From the NCBI GenBank assembly GCA_034359265.1, contig CP136892.1, forward strand, positions 7,860,501 to 7,924,500: a DNA stretch of 64,000 nt, read 5' to 3'. A model generated the notes under the pieces. It did no database searches. It was not told where the DNA came from and worked only from the letters and a program-made list of their open reading frames with translations. The stretch comes from Canna indica (taxonomy: Eukaryota; Streptophyta; Magnoliopsida; Zingiberales; Cannaceae). A program made the position numbers and the translations under genes. This document shows positions 21,268 to 31,553 of this stretch, one piece after another. Each line of letters opens with the position of its first letter. The stretch's first letter is position 1.

Positions 21268-22311
21268 GCAGGCTCGCTATACATGGGCTGAGGACACTGT
21301 CTGGGAGGCTATTTCTCGACAGAGGTACAACGGTCAGCTGTTGCAGGCCCGGTCCCAGGCGATGGCCCGAGCTAGGACCACAAACATCGCGGAGACTCGG
21401 GGATACGACCCCAATTGAATTACTCCGGATATATGGGACCTGCTCGTGGCATTATGGTCGACAGATCGATGGCAGGAGGTTTCTAGGACTACGACTAGAA
21501 ATCGCATGTCGGGGGGAGGAGCGCGTCATACTGACGACTCTATTTCATTTGTAGTGCACGGTCGTTGTATGGTAAGTATTATACCTTACTTTTAATTATA
21601 TATTTTATTTGTTACTCTGTGTACTAATTAATGTATTTGTTTTGTAAATATAGATGACGATGATGGACGACGGGACTGTCCATCGACCCTCCCCGATGGA
21701 GGTGTTTGAGCGGACTCACTGTCGAGTACATGGGACGGGGGAGTACATTGACAACCACATTACAATCATTTTGGTAAGTATATTTATTTAAATTGTTCAT
21801 TATTTATTTATAATTTAAGTTTTAGGAAAAATATGAAACACAAAATTAAACTTGAGTAGGAGACTTACACTCAGACGGTGATTCAGTGCAAGGGCACCCC
21901 GAGGACTTTGATGCAGGAGCGTGGGTCGAGGCTGCAGGTGGCTGGGACCACGGTCACGTATATGGATTTGCGAATAGTGGTCACGCGCGAGCCATGCTAG
22001 GGCCACTTGGGGCACCGACCCCTCCGGTCGCTGGTGAGCGGCCGTCCACCTCCAGGACTACTTATGATCAGAGTAGAAGGATAAGGACACTGGAGGAGAC
22101 GGTCGCGCGTCAGAGTGAGATGACGGAGAGTCAGAGTCAGATGATGAAGAAGATCCATGCTATGCTACGCAACATCTCAGTTTATGTCAAAGCAGGCATC
22201 CCTTCGGCATAATCAGATCCATCGTCCTCGAGTCAGTCCATGCCGGTGTTCACCCAAGCACTCCAGACCCCGCCATATTATGATCCAAACCTTCCTCCAT
22301 CGTCGTCGTGA
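21268..22311 (+). pseudogene. Transposase_24 remnant of CACTA-3
   Basis: It begins at the acceptor TTTTGCAG before exon 3 (RYTW-type start), with STDRWQEVSRTTTRNRMSGG-like coding about 21450-21520, followed by introns with GTAAGT and TGTAG. The last exon (about 21866-22311) encodes HPEDFDAGAWVEAAGGWDH, VYGFANSGHARAML and the coiled-coil stretch RTLEETVARQSEM. Exons 1 and 2 are lost in the fusion with TNP2. CTG stands at 21444 where CACTA-1 and CACTA-2 have a TAG stop. Confidence 0.7.
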
Positions 22312-22495
22312 GATTTATTGTTTTGTTTAGATATTGACTTTGTTACTTGGATACTATACTTGATTGACTTATTTTGTTTGGATATTAATACGATAGTTTT
22401 GAATTTGAATAGTATCTATATGATTGTGGATAATTATAAATATAAGTATCTGTGATGTGTATGTGAATGGATGTGTGTATGGGTGTGTGAGCTAG

Positions 22496-23420
22496 TGGAA
22501 TTAAGCCTCAAACACAAAGGCAACACCTAGGTTTTCATAAGCTCAAATACAATGAAATAAACAAGAAAATACGTACACAACTTAATGGAACAATAAATCA
22601 AACAACTTATACTTAGCTTCAAACAAAGTTTTATAGCTTCCTCTTGATGCCTTTGATGTTGAATCAATGAAGTCAAGGCTTAATCAAGGAGTTGAGAGAT
22701 CAAAGCTAGGGATTTCAAGAATAGTGGCTCAATCAAGTTCAAGGATCATCAAATATTGCTCAAAGTATATTGGATAAGGGGTGAAAGGCTTGCTGAGGCT
22801 TCAATTTATAAGCCTTGAGGAGATGACATGAAACAACCATTTCAACGAGCGGAAAACTAACTTTAAAACATAAATGTTATATAAGGATTACCCTCCATTT
22901 GGATTCAATAAAAATATCTAAAAAATCAAAATCCTTAATAATGAAAATCTAGTTTTTGGGGTCTAGTACAAATTTTCGAAAAACAAAAATTCTTTAATCT
23001 CCCGAGTCAAATATGGGTATGCTAAAGGCTTCCAAAAATTCCTTAAAAATATCTCGTTATCTAGTTTTTACCCAAGGAATAATTACCGCCATTTTTTGTG
23101 TCAAGAAAATATCTAGGTCATATAGCCCTCCAAGGAGCTCCCTAGGCTTAGTGAATTTCAAGGCGGTTTTCGGGTTGTCATGTTTTGGGGTTCGGGTTTT
23201 GTTTTTGGATTCTTTGCATCATAAAGAGGATTATATTACATTCTAGACACCATAAACCTAAAATCTAACTTCCTGAAGAATCCCGAGCATCGACGAGCGT
23301 CCTTGCCGATTTTTTCGATCGGGGACGTCGAGCGCTAACCGACTTGGAACCTGAAAGTATTTCTCAATAACACCATTAGTTTCATATTTAATTATTATCA
23401 TTAAAACCGAAATTAAGACC
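22496..23420 (-). repeat. Second, truncated LTR copy of the SIRE-like element
   Basis: It aligns with 16284-17360 (for example AAAATATCTAAAAAATC, TCCCTAGGCTTAGT, ATTTTTTCGATCG). About 150 bp present around 16645-16795 in the first copy is missing near 22860. Its outer end, about 430 bp in the first copy, is lost at the junction with CACTA-3. Confidence 0.75.
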
Positions 23421-24229
23421 TGAAGACAAATGTTTTTAAAAAAACCTCAAAACTCACTTTATCCGATAATTCCGTATTCGATTTCATCAAATTCTTTTTC
23501 CTTTAAAAAAATTACACGGAAAACCTTTCAACACATCGAAGAATCCCACATCTAATTTTATCAAAATTAATTTATAGTCGATATATAAAAATTTCATTTG
23601 AGATATTGTATTATTTAAATTAATTACTAAAACAAATTAAATACAATATAAATAATGTTAAATGTATGATATAATAATATTATTAGTAAAATATATTGAT
23701 TTGGTTCAAATTTTTAATTTTTTTTTTCTAATATGCTATAATTGAGTTGAATAAAAAAATCAATACAAAACTAAAAAAATCAAATTTAAAATGCCAAATT
23801 TTGTTAGACACTAAATAAAATATAATCATACTATTAAATATTTAATAAATAATAATATAAACATAACAGTCTTGATTTGATTGAAAGTTTTGATTTTTTT
23901 TTAAAATGTAATAGCCAAATTAAATAAAAAATAAAATTTTGATAAATAATAATTCTATATAGAAAGTTATTGGTTTAATTTGGGTATTTCGATTTTCTTT
24001 GAAATGCAATAATATAATTAAATAAAAAATTATTAAGAAAATTAAAATTTGAATCAATTTTTTTAAAATAAAATTTCAATATATAATTATAAATTATTTT
24101 CAAAATTTTAAACATCTAATAAATAGTAAGAATATATGAAATAAAAAAAGAGAAGAAATGTAATTCAAACTTTTGGATTGATTATAATTGTAATGTAATC
24201 TACATTTTAATTCTATTTCAAATGAGATA
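23421..24229. other. AT-rich non-coding stretch
   Basis: Long A and T runs, no open frame of note, no recognisable repeat boundary. Confidence 0.4.
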
Positions 24230-24383
24230 ATTGTTGTCAATCTCAAAGTTTGGAGTTTGGAATAGATTAGGAAAAAATATTAAATGTTTGGATAGATTTG
24301 TTAAAAGGGCCAAAGTTTGTGATAAATATATTAATTTTCCTATTTATATAATATTATAATATTTTTTATTACATGTTTTTTTC
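24230..24383 (-). repeat. Inverted copy of the dispersed repeat at 15710-15855
   Basis: Blocks such as TTTGGATAGATTTGTTA and ATATAATATTATAATATTTT are the reverse complement of the first copy. The LINE begins at its edge. Confidence 0.55.
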
Positions 24384-26084
24384 CCAAAGAAGACTAGCCT
24401 AAGTTAGGATATGCTTGAATTTCATGGGTAAGAGAGGCAGAGGTTCCTCGACGTGCACCCTCCTTCAAATCATCACCCAATCCTAAACCAACAATTTTAT
24501 TCACCATAGAAGCCAAATCAATACAATGTTTGGTAATTACAGAGGATGAACTGAAATTTAATCCACCAATAACACTAGGTGGGTTTGAATCAAGACTGAC
24601 ATAAAGTTCACTTCCTTCAAATCCATTAAGGGCCATCTTTGCAAGAGAGTTGTCTTTTCTATCCAGATGACACCATTGAGTTATATTCATCTCCCAAGCA
24701 ATTTTCCATATGTCCCTAATAAGATCAATTAGGAACCAAGGAATCAGGTTCATTTTGTTCAGGAATTTAATGGCCTTCAAGCAATCTGAGAACACCCGAA
24801 CTTTTCTCAGATTCATATATTTAGCCAATTGAATACCCACATAGATGGCCCAAATTTCAGCTGATAGGGCTGAAGCCATTTGTTTGGAAGAACAATATTT
24901 CAATATAACTTCCCCTGAGACATTTTTAATCAGGATACTGAAACCAGCCATGCTTGTTGATTCAACCCAAGCAGCATCACAGAATATTGAGGCAGAATCT
25001 TCAGTAAGATTTGAAACATGTACACTTCTCATAAGCGCAATGTCTGAATCACCATGATGACCCTCACTACTATTTGGATCTATGTTCCTCGAAGTATCAG
25101 ATATCCTGTTATCATTAAAACCAAGAAGAGAATTAGTGGAGCTCATCAAGTCCCTGGTATCAGTATGGGCACTGAAATCAGTTCTGATAACCATGTCAGA
25201 TGCAGTAGAATTTCCCCTAGAGGCAATCTGAAGTGAAGAACTGGTTTTTGAGAAAAATAGTTCTTTTCTATTTGATGAATTCCATCCGCAGTCAGCTAAG
25301 GCTTTATATAAAAGGGTGTTTGAATCATATTTTTTGTTGTTGAAACAGAAGCTATTTCTATTCTTCCATAAATGCCACATGAAGCTGCAATGAAACTTCT
25401 TATCTTGATGCTATTTTCCTTCACTAGATTTGAACCCTCCTTAAGCCAATAACCATCACTCCAGTTATTAAAGTGATCGAACTGGAGGTCTAAAAAAGCA
25501 GAAGCAGTACTCCAATAATCCATAGCAAAAGCACATTCAAAGAGAATATGGTCTTGACAGTCCTCCATACTAGAACAGACATAACAATTGTTAGGGATTG
25601 AATTTTTTAACTTGGCAAAGTAACCTGAAGTAGGAAGTCTTTTCCAGATCATTTTCCAAGCAAAGATTTTAATCTTGGGAATGCAACACATATCCCACAA
25701 ACTCGACCAGTTAATTCCTGCCGGCAATGCATTAAACTGTTTGTCTTTAATGAAGTTATAAGCAATTTTTCATATAAGGATTCCACTGTTGTTTTGACTC
25801 CAAACCCATATGTTATTTTTCTCTTGCTTAGGAATATAAATCAAGCCAATATTATTCAATTGAATATTCCCAAACAGGTCTAATATAAGATCAAAGTTCC
25901 AATGAAAATTTAATATCAGTGTGAAACCTGAGAATAAGCAACCAACTTATCAATGTTTACATGAGTGGGCCATTTTCCTATAGGAATATTAGATAACCAA
26001 GGGTTTTCTAGAGTTCTAGTGCTCCTGCCATCACCAATTTTTTTCAGAAGGCCTCCCATTAGTTGAAGAATTGCATTAATTAAT
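24384..26084 (-). mobile_element. LINE (L1-type) 3' fragment, LINE-1
   Basis: Read on the minus strand it encodes, in order, the linker IGDGRSTRTLENPWL, the RT-associated zinc-binding domain and a plant-type RNase H, and ends before a T-run on the plus strand (poly-A). Loss of the 5' part is typical of LINE insertion. Flanking sequence belongs to the dispersed repeat family. Confidence 0.75.
24394..25727 (-). pseudogene. LINE-1 ORF2 C-terminal part: zf-RVT and RNase H
   Basis: Codons from 25727 give WSSLWDMCCIPKIKIFAWKM and CYVCSSMEDCQDHILFEC, the zinc-binding domain (C-x2-C...H...C). Around 25380-25395 one frameshift moves the reading to a 328-codon frame with MWHLWKNRNSF. This frame has the RNase H acidic residues: FCDAAWVES, SAEIWAIYVGIQLAK and VRVFSDCLKA. 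The late motif HLDRKDNSLAK keeps the shape of the family's H-x-x-R-x-x-N-x-x-A. The domain removes RNA during reverse transcription in plant LINEs. Upstream (25740-26084) stops are frequent. Confidence 0.8.
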
Positions 26085-26275
26085 GTATCTAGCCCAAACT
26101 ATGACTCTTTTCACAGATTTAGCTCAATCTTTAATTTGTATCAATTACATCCTAAACTATCAAATTGATATCAATTCTAGTACGACGTTAAATGTCCGTC
26201 AATGCAACCGTTAGGTGTTGACGTGACATCTTACTTAATAAATTTAAAATATTTTTTTTTATTATCACTTGTGTC
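26085..26275 (+). repeat. Dispersed repeat copy (related to 15505-15700)
   Basis: TTAATTAATGTATC, TATCAAATTGATATCAATTC and GACGTGACATCT are shared with the first copy. Confidence 0.55.
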
Positions 26276-27094
26276 ACACCATCAATGGAGATTATGGAGT
26301 GGGGCAGTGGGCTGGGCGTTTAGTCGTTCACATAACCAAACACTTGTAAAATTTGGCTCGAACTCGGTTTGCATGTAATTGTATTAACAAATATTTATGT
26401 AAATATATGTACTTAGTTTATATATATTAATATATATTTATAGTATAAATTTTATTAATATTTTTATATGACTCTTCTTATTCTTTTTGTAATTTTATAT
26501 TAAGAATATTTTAAAATTGAATTTTCGAATTGGCTCACTTGAAAACTCCGAGTCATGGTAGACACAATTCGAAATTTGATTGGGTCTTACTTGGCTCAAT
26601 CCATTCCTACTTTTGTACAAGCGACCCTAATCTATATAGTTGTAAATGAAATATTTATTATGGTTTATTTTTTATATGATCATACAAATTAGGGATTATA
26701 TAATATTAAATCAATTTAAGTCCTTACGATTTTTAGATTTTAATTCTCACTCCCCAATGATATTTATATTCCCTTTTATTCGAAATTAAATTTAATAATA
26801 TTCGCCGCTTTTTAAATTTGATAATGCTGAACATAAATGATAGATACAATTTTCAAATCATATATGTCCTTCGGGAAACAATGGAAAAATGAAGATATAA
26901 AATAGGATGAATTTTGTTCCTCCAATTATTTGATGTCTTAAATTAGAAGAGATAAAATTGATGTAATATTTGATATATATTATATAGTGCCTTCTTCCAT
27001 TTTCGTCTCTAGCTTCATCAGCAAGCATCGCCAACAACACCATTGCCTTAAATGCTTCTCGTGTGGCTATGCAACAACACACTATCGGAAGTAG
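26276..27094. other. AT-rich non-coding stretch
   Basis: A few GGCTCGAACTCGG-like motifs near 26355 and 26530 recall hAT-1 internal sequence, but no ends are visible. No gene recognised. Confidence 0.35.
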
Positions 27095-27831
27095 GGATGT
27101 CAACGGGGCGGGTACAAGAGGAGCCTCCCTGTTACCCGCCCCGCGAAGGATATATGATACTCATTTTCGTTTAATTCTCCGAGTGTATCGAAAATGGGTA
27201 CCCGCCACGGGAGAATGAATTCCCACGGATATTTGCGGGTGTTCCTGCCCGTGGATTGTTGTAGTCCTGTCTGGCTCGATGTCTCTCCTAGTCAGGTGCA
27301 ACTCCGACAGGAGGGAGGACTGCAAAAGATACTTTGATGCTCAAGTTAGCATGAGACTCTAAGGTGGAGGTAATAGGAAATGAAACTTAGTTTACCTGAA
27401 GCGTGTCGTGTCCTTATTTATTGCAGGTGAAAGTGATGACACTGCATCACAATCTCGTGGGGATATTGCTCACAATGGGTCGAGGCTGATCCCGAAGATA
27501 GTGGGCATGTAATGACGTATCCCTCTTAATAAGGAAGGACATGGATGTCCTTGTATGGCCAGATGAAGCTCCCGAGCGGAGCCGTGTGGTCTGACTCGAG
27601 TTAGGTCTGGGAGTATGGTTAGGTGGAGCCCCTTGGCGAAGTCGTCTGGTTTGGCTCAAGTTTGTTTGTAGGGCACTACTAGGTCTAATTCGATAGAGCT
27701 CAATAGTACTAGTCCAATCCACAACCCCCGAGCTTGGTCGGAGCATGAAGGACTGCGTATCGATCTCTAAGTAAAGTTAACTTCACGATTTCGATTTTTT
27801 TGTAGCTTTGAGGAATTTCTGAAAATATTCT
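27095..27831. other. Remnant repeats, including the start of a hAT-like element
   Basis: TAGGGATGTCAACGGGG at 27101 with CCCGCCCC runs is a common beginning of plant hAT miniature elements, but no right end is seen. From about 27540 to 27670 a degenerate duplication (GGAGCC...GTCTGGT) occurs. The 99-codon open frame here has no recognisable domain. Confidence 0.35.
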
Positions 27832-28896
27832 GTCACACCCCAAACACAATATGACCGGCTATGATACGCCACGTACCCCAAAGCCTAACCCCAAAGCAAA
27901 CTGTACATAAACAAGTAATGAACCTAAATATTTTATAAAATTTAAAACTTAAAGGTAAACATCAAATCCTAAAAGAAACCCAACCACTAATTTGATAAAT
28001 ACTAAATATTCAATTTATTTTCAAAACTTTAAAGTTCCAACAAGGACACTCCAAACTAAGAAAAATGCGGAAACAAAATAACCGAGTCTACATGACTCAA
28101 CAAAAATAAAAATGTCAGGACTCGTTATCCTCCTCGATCACGACATGTCACGAGATCTATTGCCCTACCGCCACCAACCGTGCTACTGCACCCCGATACC
28201 TCTCTGATCTAACTCAGGTGCTGCAAAACAACATAAATGAGGGGTAAGTCCGACTAGGACTTAGTGAGTAGATCAGTCATCAATCATCCAATTCATCATC
28301 ATGTAAAAACTAAAACAACATAAACATGCATTTGAACATAGTAGGAACGTGAGGATGAATATCATAAGTCTACCACCACTATGTGCATGATAAACAACCA
28401 CCAACAGGCGAATGAATATAACACATGAATAAATACAACCACATGAATAAAGTAATGCCAATGCAATGTCTCAATCACATGAATGCACCTCCTCCAGACC
28501 CGTCAGTCCCATAGCCATGTAGTGTAGGTAGATGGGTGGCCATCGAATTACCACCCAGCTCAGTGTCGTCTCTTTGGGGCATGCTCTACTCTCACCGACA
28601 TTGGCTCTTCCAATCTGTTTCTTTGGGGTATACGTTTCCCTCACCGGTCGGATCTTCGGACTGTCTCTTTGGGATATGATCTCCCCTCACCAGCCAGACT
28701 TCCGAAATAAGATCAACGCTATCTCTTTGGGGCATACCCTCCCCTCAACAGCTAGGCTTTCAGGAAATACAACAAGCACATTACATCACACAACTCATGT
28801 GTATGAACATAAAGTAAGATGTGTTGTCAATAAGTAATAAATGGTATGTCTAGGGCATACCTCAACGTCCACCTCCTCCTGCCATTAATAACGAAA

Positions 28897-28927
28897 ACAC
28901 ACACACACACACATATATATATATATG
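28897..28927. repeat. Microsatellite (AC)n(AT)n
   Basis: About nine ACs followed by about seven ATs. Confidence 0.9.
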
Positions 28928-29412
28928 AAAATAGTGCTCACAAATCAAGATCTCACAGCATACATAATAACCATGAAATAGGAATATAGCATGTCCAACA
29001 TCATAAGAAAAGGAAGCAAGTATATAATGGAAAACAAAACAAAAGGAAATTCAACAGTAAAATTAATGGAATAGAACAACAAGATAATATTTCAACATAG
29101 GGTAACACTGATCTAGGATGAGATTCACCTTATCAACAATTAAAATAACGAATCAACTCAGATTGGAACCATAAAAATATATAAAACATGATTTCCAACT
29201 CGACACGCAAAATGAGGCGTCGACCACCCATTGCTTTCAAAATCCGAAGGTCTGACGGCGAAACAGACCTCGCCAATAAATCCAGAACGTCGATTAGGTA
29301 AAAATTTATACATTATATGACTATTTTTACTAACTTTAAAGCCTTCAAAATAATTATTTAGGATAATAAAGAAATACTTTAAATTTCCATCTAATACATC
29401 ACTGTTACGAAT

Positions 29413-29765
29413 GACGCAATTTCAAGCCTTCATCTAACAATGATGAAATCTCAGCTAGACCTTCATCTAAACAATGATGCAATCCCAACCCTTCACCTAA
29501 ACCATGATGAAATCTTAACCCTTCATCTAACCATGATAAAATCACAACCCTCCATCTAGACATGATGAAATCTTAGCCATTCACCGACACATGATGAAAT
29601 CTCAACCATTTACCTACACATGATGAAATCTTAGCCCTTCACCTAAACATGATGAAATCTCAGCCCTTCACCTAAACATGATCAGATCTCAACCCTTCAT
29701 CTAAACACGATCAGATCTCAACCCTTCATCTAAATACGATCAGATCTCAACCATTCATCTTTTAC
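29413..29765. repeat. 29-bp minisatellite, about 12 copies
   Basis: The unit is close to CATGATGAAATCTCAACC plus CTTCACCTAAA. Copies vary at a few positions; toward the right the ATGATGAAATCT part becomes ACGATCAGATCT. Confidence 0.85.
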
Positions 29766-29894
29766 CTTCCACCTAGGGTTTCCCTAACCCGAATTCATAT
29801 TAGTTATTGCCGCCACCAACTCCGGCTAACAAGGGGGGGGTTCCCGTCGTGGCCATCTCCGCCCTCGCCATACATCAAGCGGGACCAAAAGGCA

Positions 29895-31345
29895 AAGGCG
29901 AGGTCGCCGTACATAAAGCAATTTTCGGGCATTTAAGGCTGAGATTACCCTACATGAATCCCCCTTCCCATCACCTTAGAAAATAAACTGCGGTAATTCA
30001 GGCTTACTGAAAATGACAGCCTTTGCCCTGCAGTCTACCTTCGCGTAATGGGTAGCCAACCAGTCCATGCCCAGGATAACATCTAACCCCAACGACGGGA
30101 GTAGAACCAGATCAGCTTTCAAAAGGTGCCTAGAAACAGAAACCTCACAGTCTAAAAAGATCGACTTAGCTACAACTACATCGCCCATAGGCGTCAACAC
30201 CACTAAAGGTGCCTCAAGAAAACTTATCTATTCACTCAAGAGGGTTGTAAATAAAGCCGAAACAAAAAAATGAGTGGCACCCGGGTCAAACAAAACATTA
30301 CCACTAGCAGAACAAACTGAAAGTGTACTTGCCACCACTGTATTCGACGGCTCTGCGCTGCCTGGTGTAAGAGAGAAAACTCGGGTAGGAATCTTCCTAG
30401 AACCATTCGCACGCTCCCCCTTGCACTGTGCTTGTCCCTTCTGAGGCACAGAAATAACTCACACTAGTGCCTTTACCTGAGATTGAGCTGCCCTCTGACC
30501 CCCACCGGCTGGGCAGTCTTTCTTGAAATGCCCGAGCTGACCGCATCCAAAACAAGTATGTGTACGACCATAACATACACCCCAGTGTCGTTTGTCCTCG
30601 GCCCATCTGCTAGCCTATCCTCACGGAAGCACCCTCAGAGTTTGTCTACCACTCTCCTGGTCCATGGGATCTGGACCTCTTCCTTGAGGGCTCCTCTGGT
30701 CGCTCTAAAGGTACTAGAGCTTCCTTCCGTAGAGCCTCATCGACCGCCTCAACAAAAGTAGTATTCTGTGTGTAGTGGATCAGGCGACCAATCTGCACTC
30801 GCAGACCCTCGACGAATCTCCTAACCCTGACCGTCTCTATAGATACTAGTAGAGGCTAATAACGGGACAATCGAGTGAACTCCATCTCATACTGTTGTAC
30901 CAACATGCTGTCGGTCTGCAGAAGCTGCTCAAACTCTTTTGCCTGCCTTTCTTAGACACTCATGGGCAGATACCGCTCTGTGATTGCGGCCTTAAACTCA
31001 TCCCATGTAGGGGATCGTGTAGTAATCCCCTACGGGCCCTCCAAGAGTGAAGTCATTCCTTCGCCGGTCCTCTCAACTACAGTCCCACCATGTGTGCCAC
31101 TAGTGCTACCGGCTTAGGTTGAGGTTGTTGCTACCTCAACTCCCGCTCCCGCCGGAGCTCCTCTGTTAACTCAGCTACCTGAGCCTCTAACTGAGCCACT
31201 TGGGGTCTTGATCTACCCTCCCTTGGGTTGGGTGCCCACGGCGCTAACCCCCAGTGCGGCCCCTATCTCAGCCTCGATCTCGGGCCCGCAGGCCTATGGA
31301 ATTGCTACAACTGCCGCTCAGCACCGCACCATTAAGTGCTTCCAT
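29895..31345 (-). pseudogene. Gypsy-2 gag-protease remnant
   Basis: The likely gag start is the ATG at 31345 (MEALNGAV, compare MEAFNDAV in Gypsy-1). [22 protein letters not shown] and [17 protein letters not shown] follow about 30960-30770. The zinc knuckle CFGCGQLGHFKKDC is at about 30550-30510. The protease region reads [10 protein letters not shown] at about 30300 and DVILGMDWLATHYAKVDCRA at about 30075-30015. Stops and frameshifts occur throughout, for example after LSRY. After GDS and ISALNARKLL near 29900 homology ends, so the element is cut before reverse transcriptase. Confidence 0.75.
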
Positions 31346-31553
31346 AGCTATAAAAGAAGAATATGAAATAGATTAATCACTGCCTCAAACCTTATACGAC
31401 GATCATACATACCGCCGCTGGTACGCTCAAGCTTCGTAGCCTAGTCTCTTGAAATAGGACACACCATATATCGACATGCTAACAAATGTCTATATGGTAC
31501 TCTATGCCCTAATGATGTAGTTTGGACCTAACCACATGCTCTGATATCACTTT

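Larger units (their letters stand above)
18422..22490 (+). mobile_element. Truncated CACTA transposon (CACTA-3)
   Basis: The left end CACTACTAGAAA at 18422 is followed by sub-terminal repeats, a TATA box (18766-18774), a GC-rich leader, the 26-bp array (19248-19332), the palindrome (19518-19712), TNP2 and Transposase_24 remnants. The right terminus is missing: at about 22490 the sequence switches to LTR sequence, so a deletion removed both. It is older than CACTA-1 and CACTA-2, with many more changes. Confidence 0.85.
27832..29894 (-). repeat. Gypsy LTR of the Gypsy-1 type, start unclear
   Basis: Its minus-strand 3' end, GCCGGTCATATTGTG then GGGGTGTGACA at 27832, matches the end of the Gypsy-1 LTR. 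No primer-binding site follows on the outside, so it was a 3' LTR. An AC/AT microsatellite is at 28897-28927 and a 29-bp minisatellite at 29413-29765. The upstream border cannot be placed precisely. Confidence 0.55.

Noticed and set aside
27447..27746. 99-codon minus-strand open frame with RLR/SGA repeats
   Set aside because: Arises from a degenerate duplication in repeat DNA; nothing supports a protein.
29413..29765. Possible CRISPR-like array
   Set aside because: The units abut directly with no unique spacers, and the context is a plant retrotransposon LTR.
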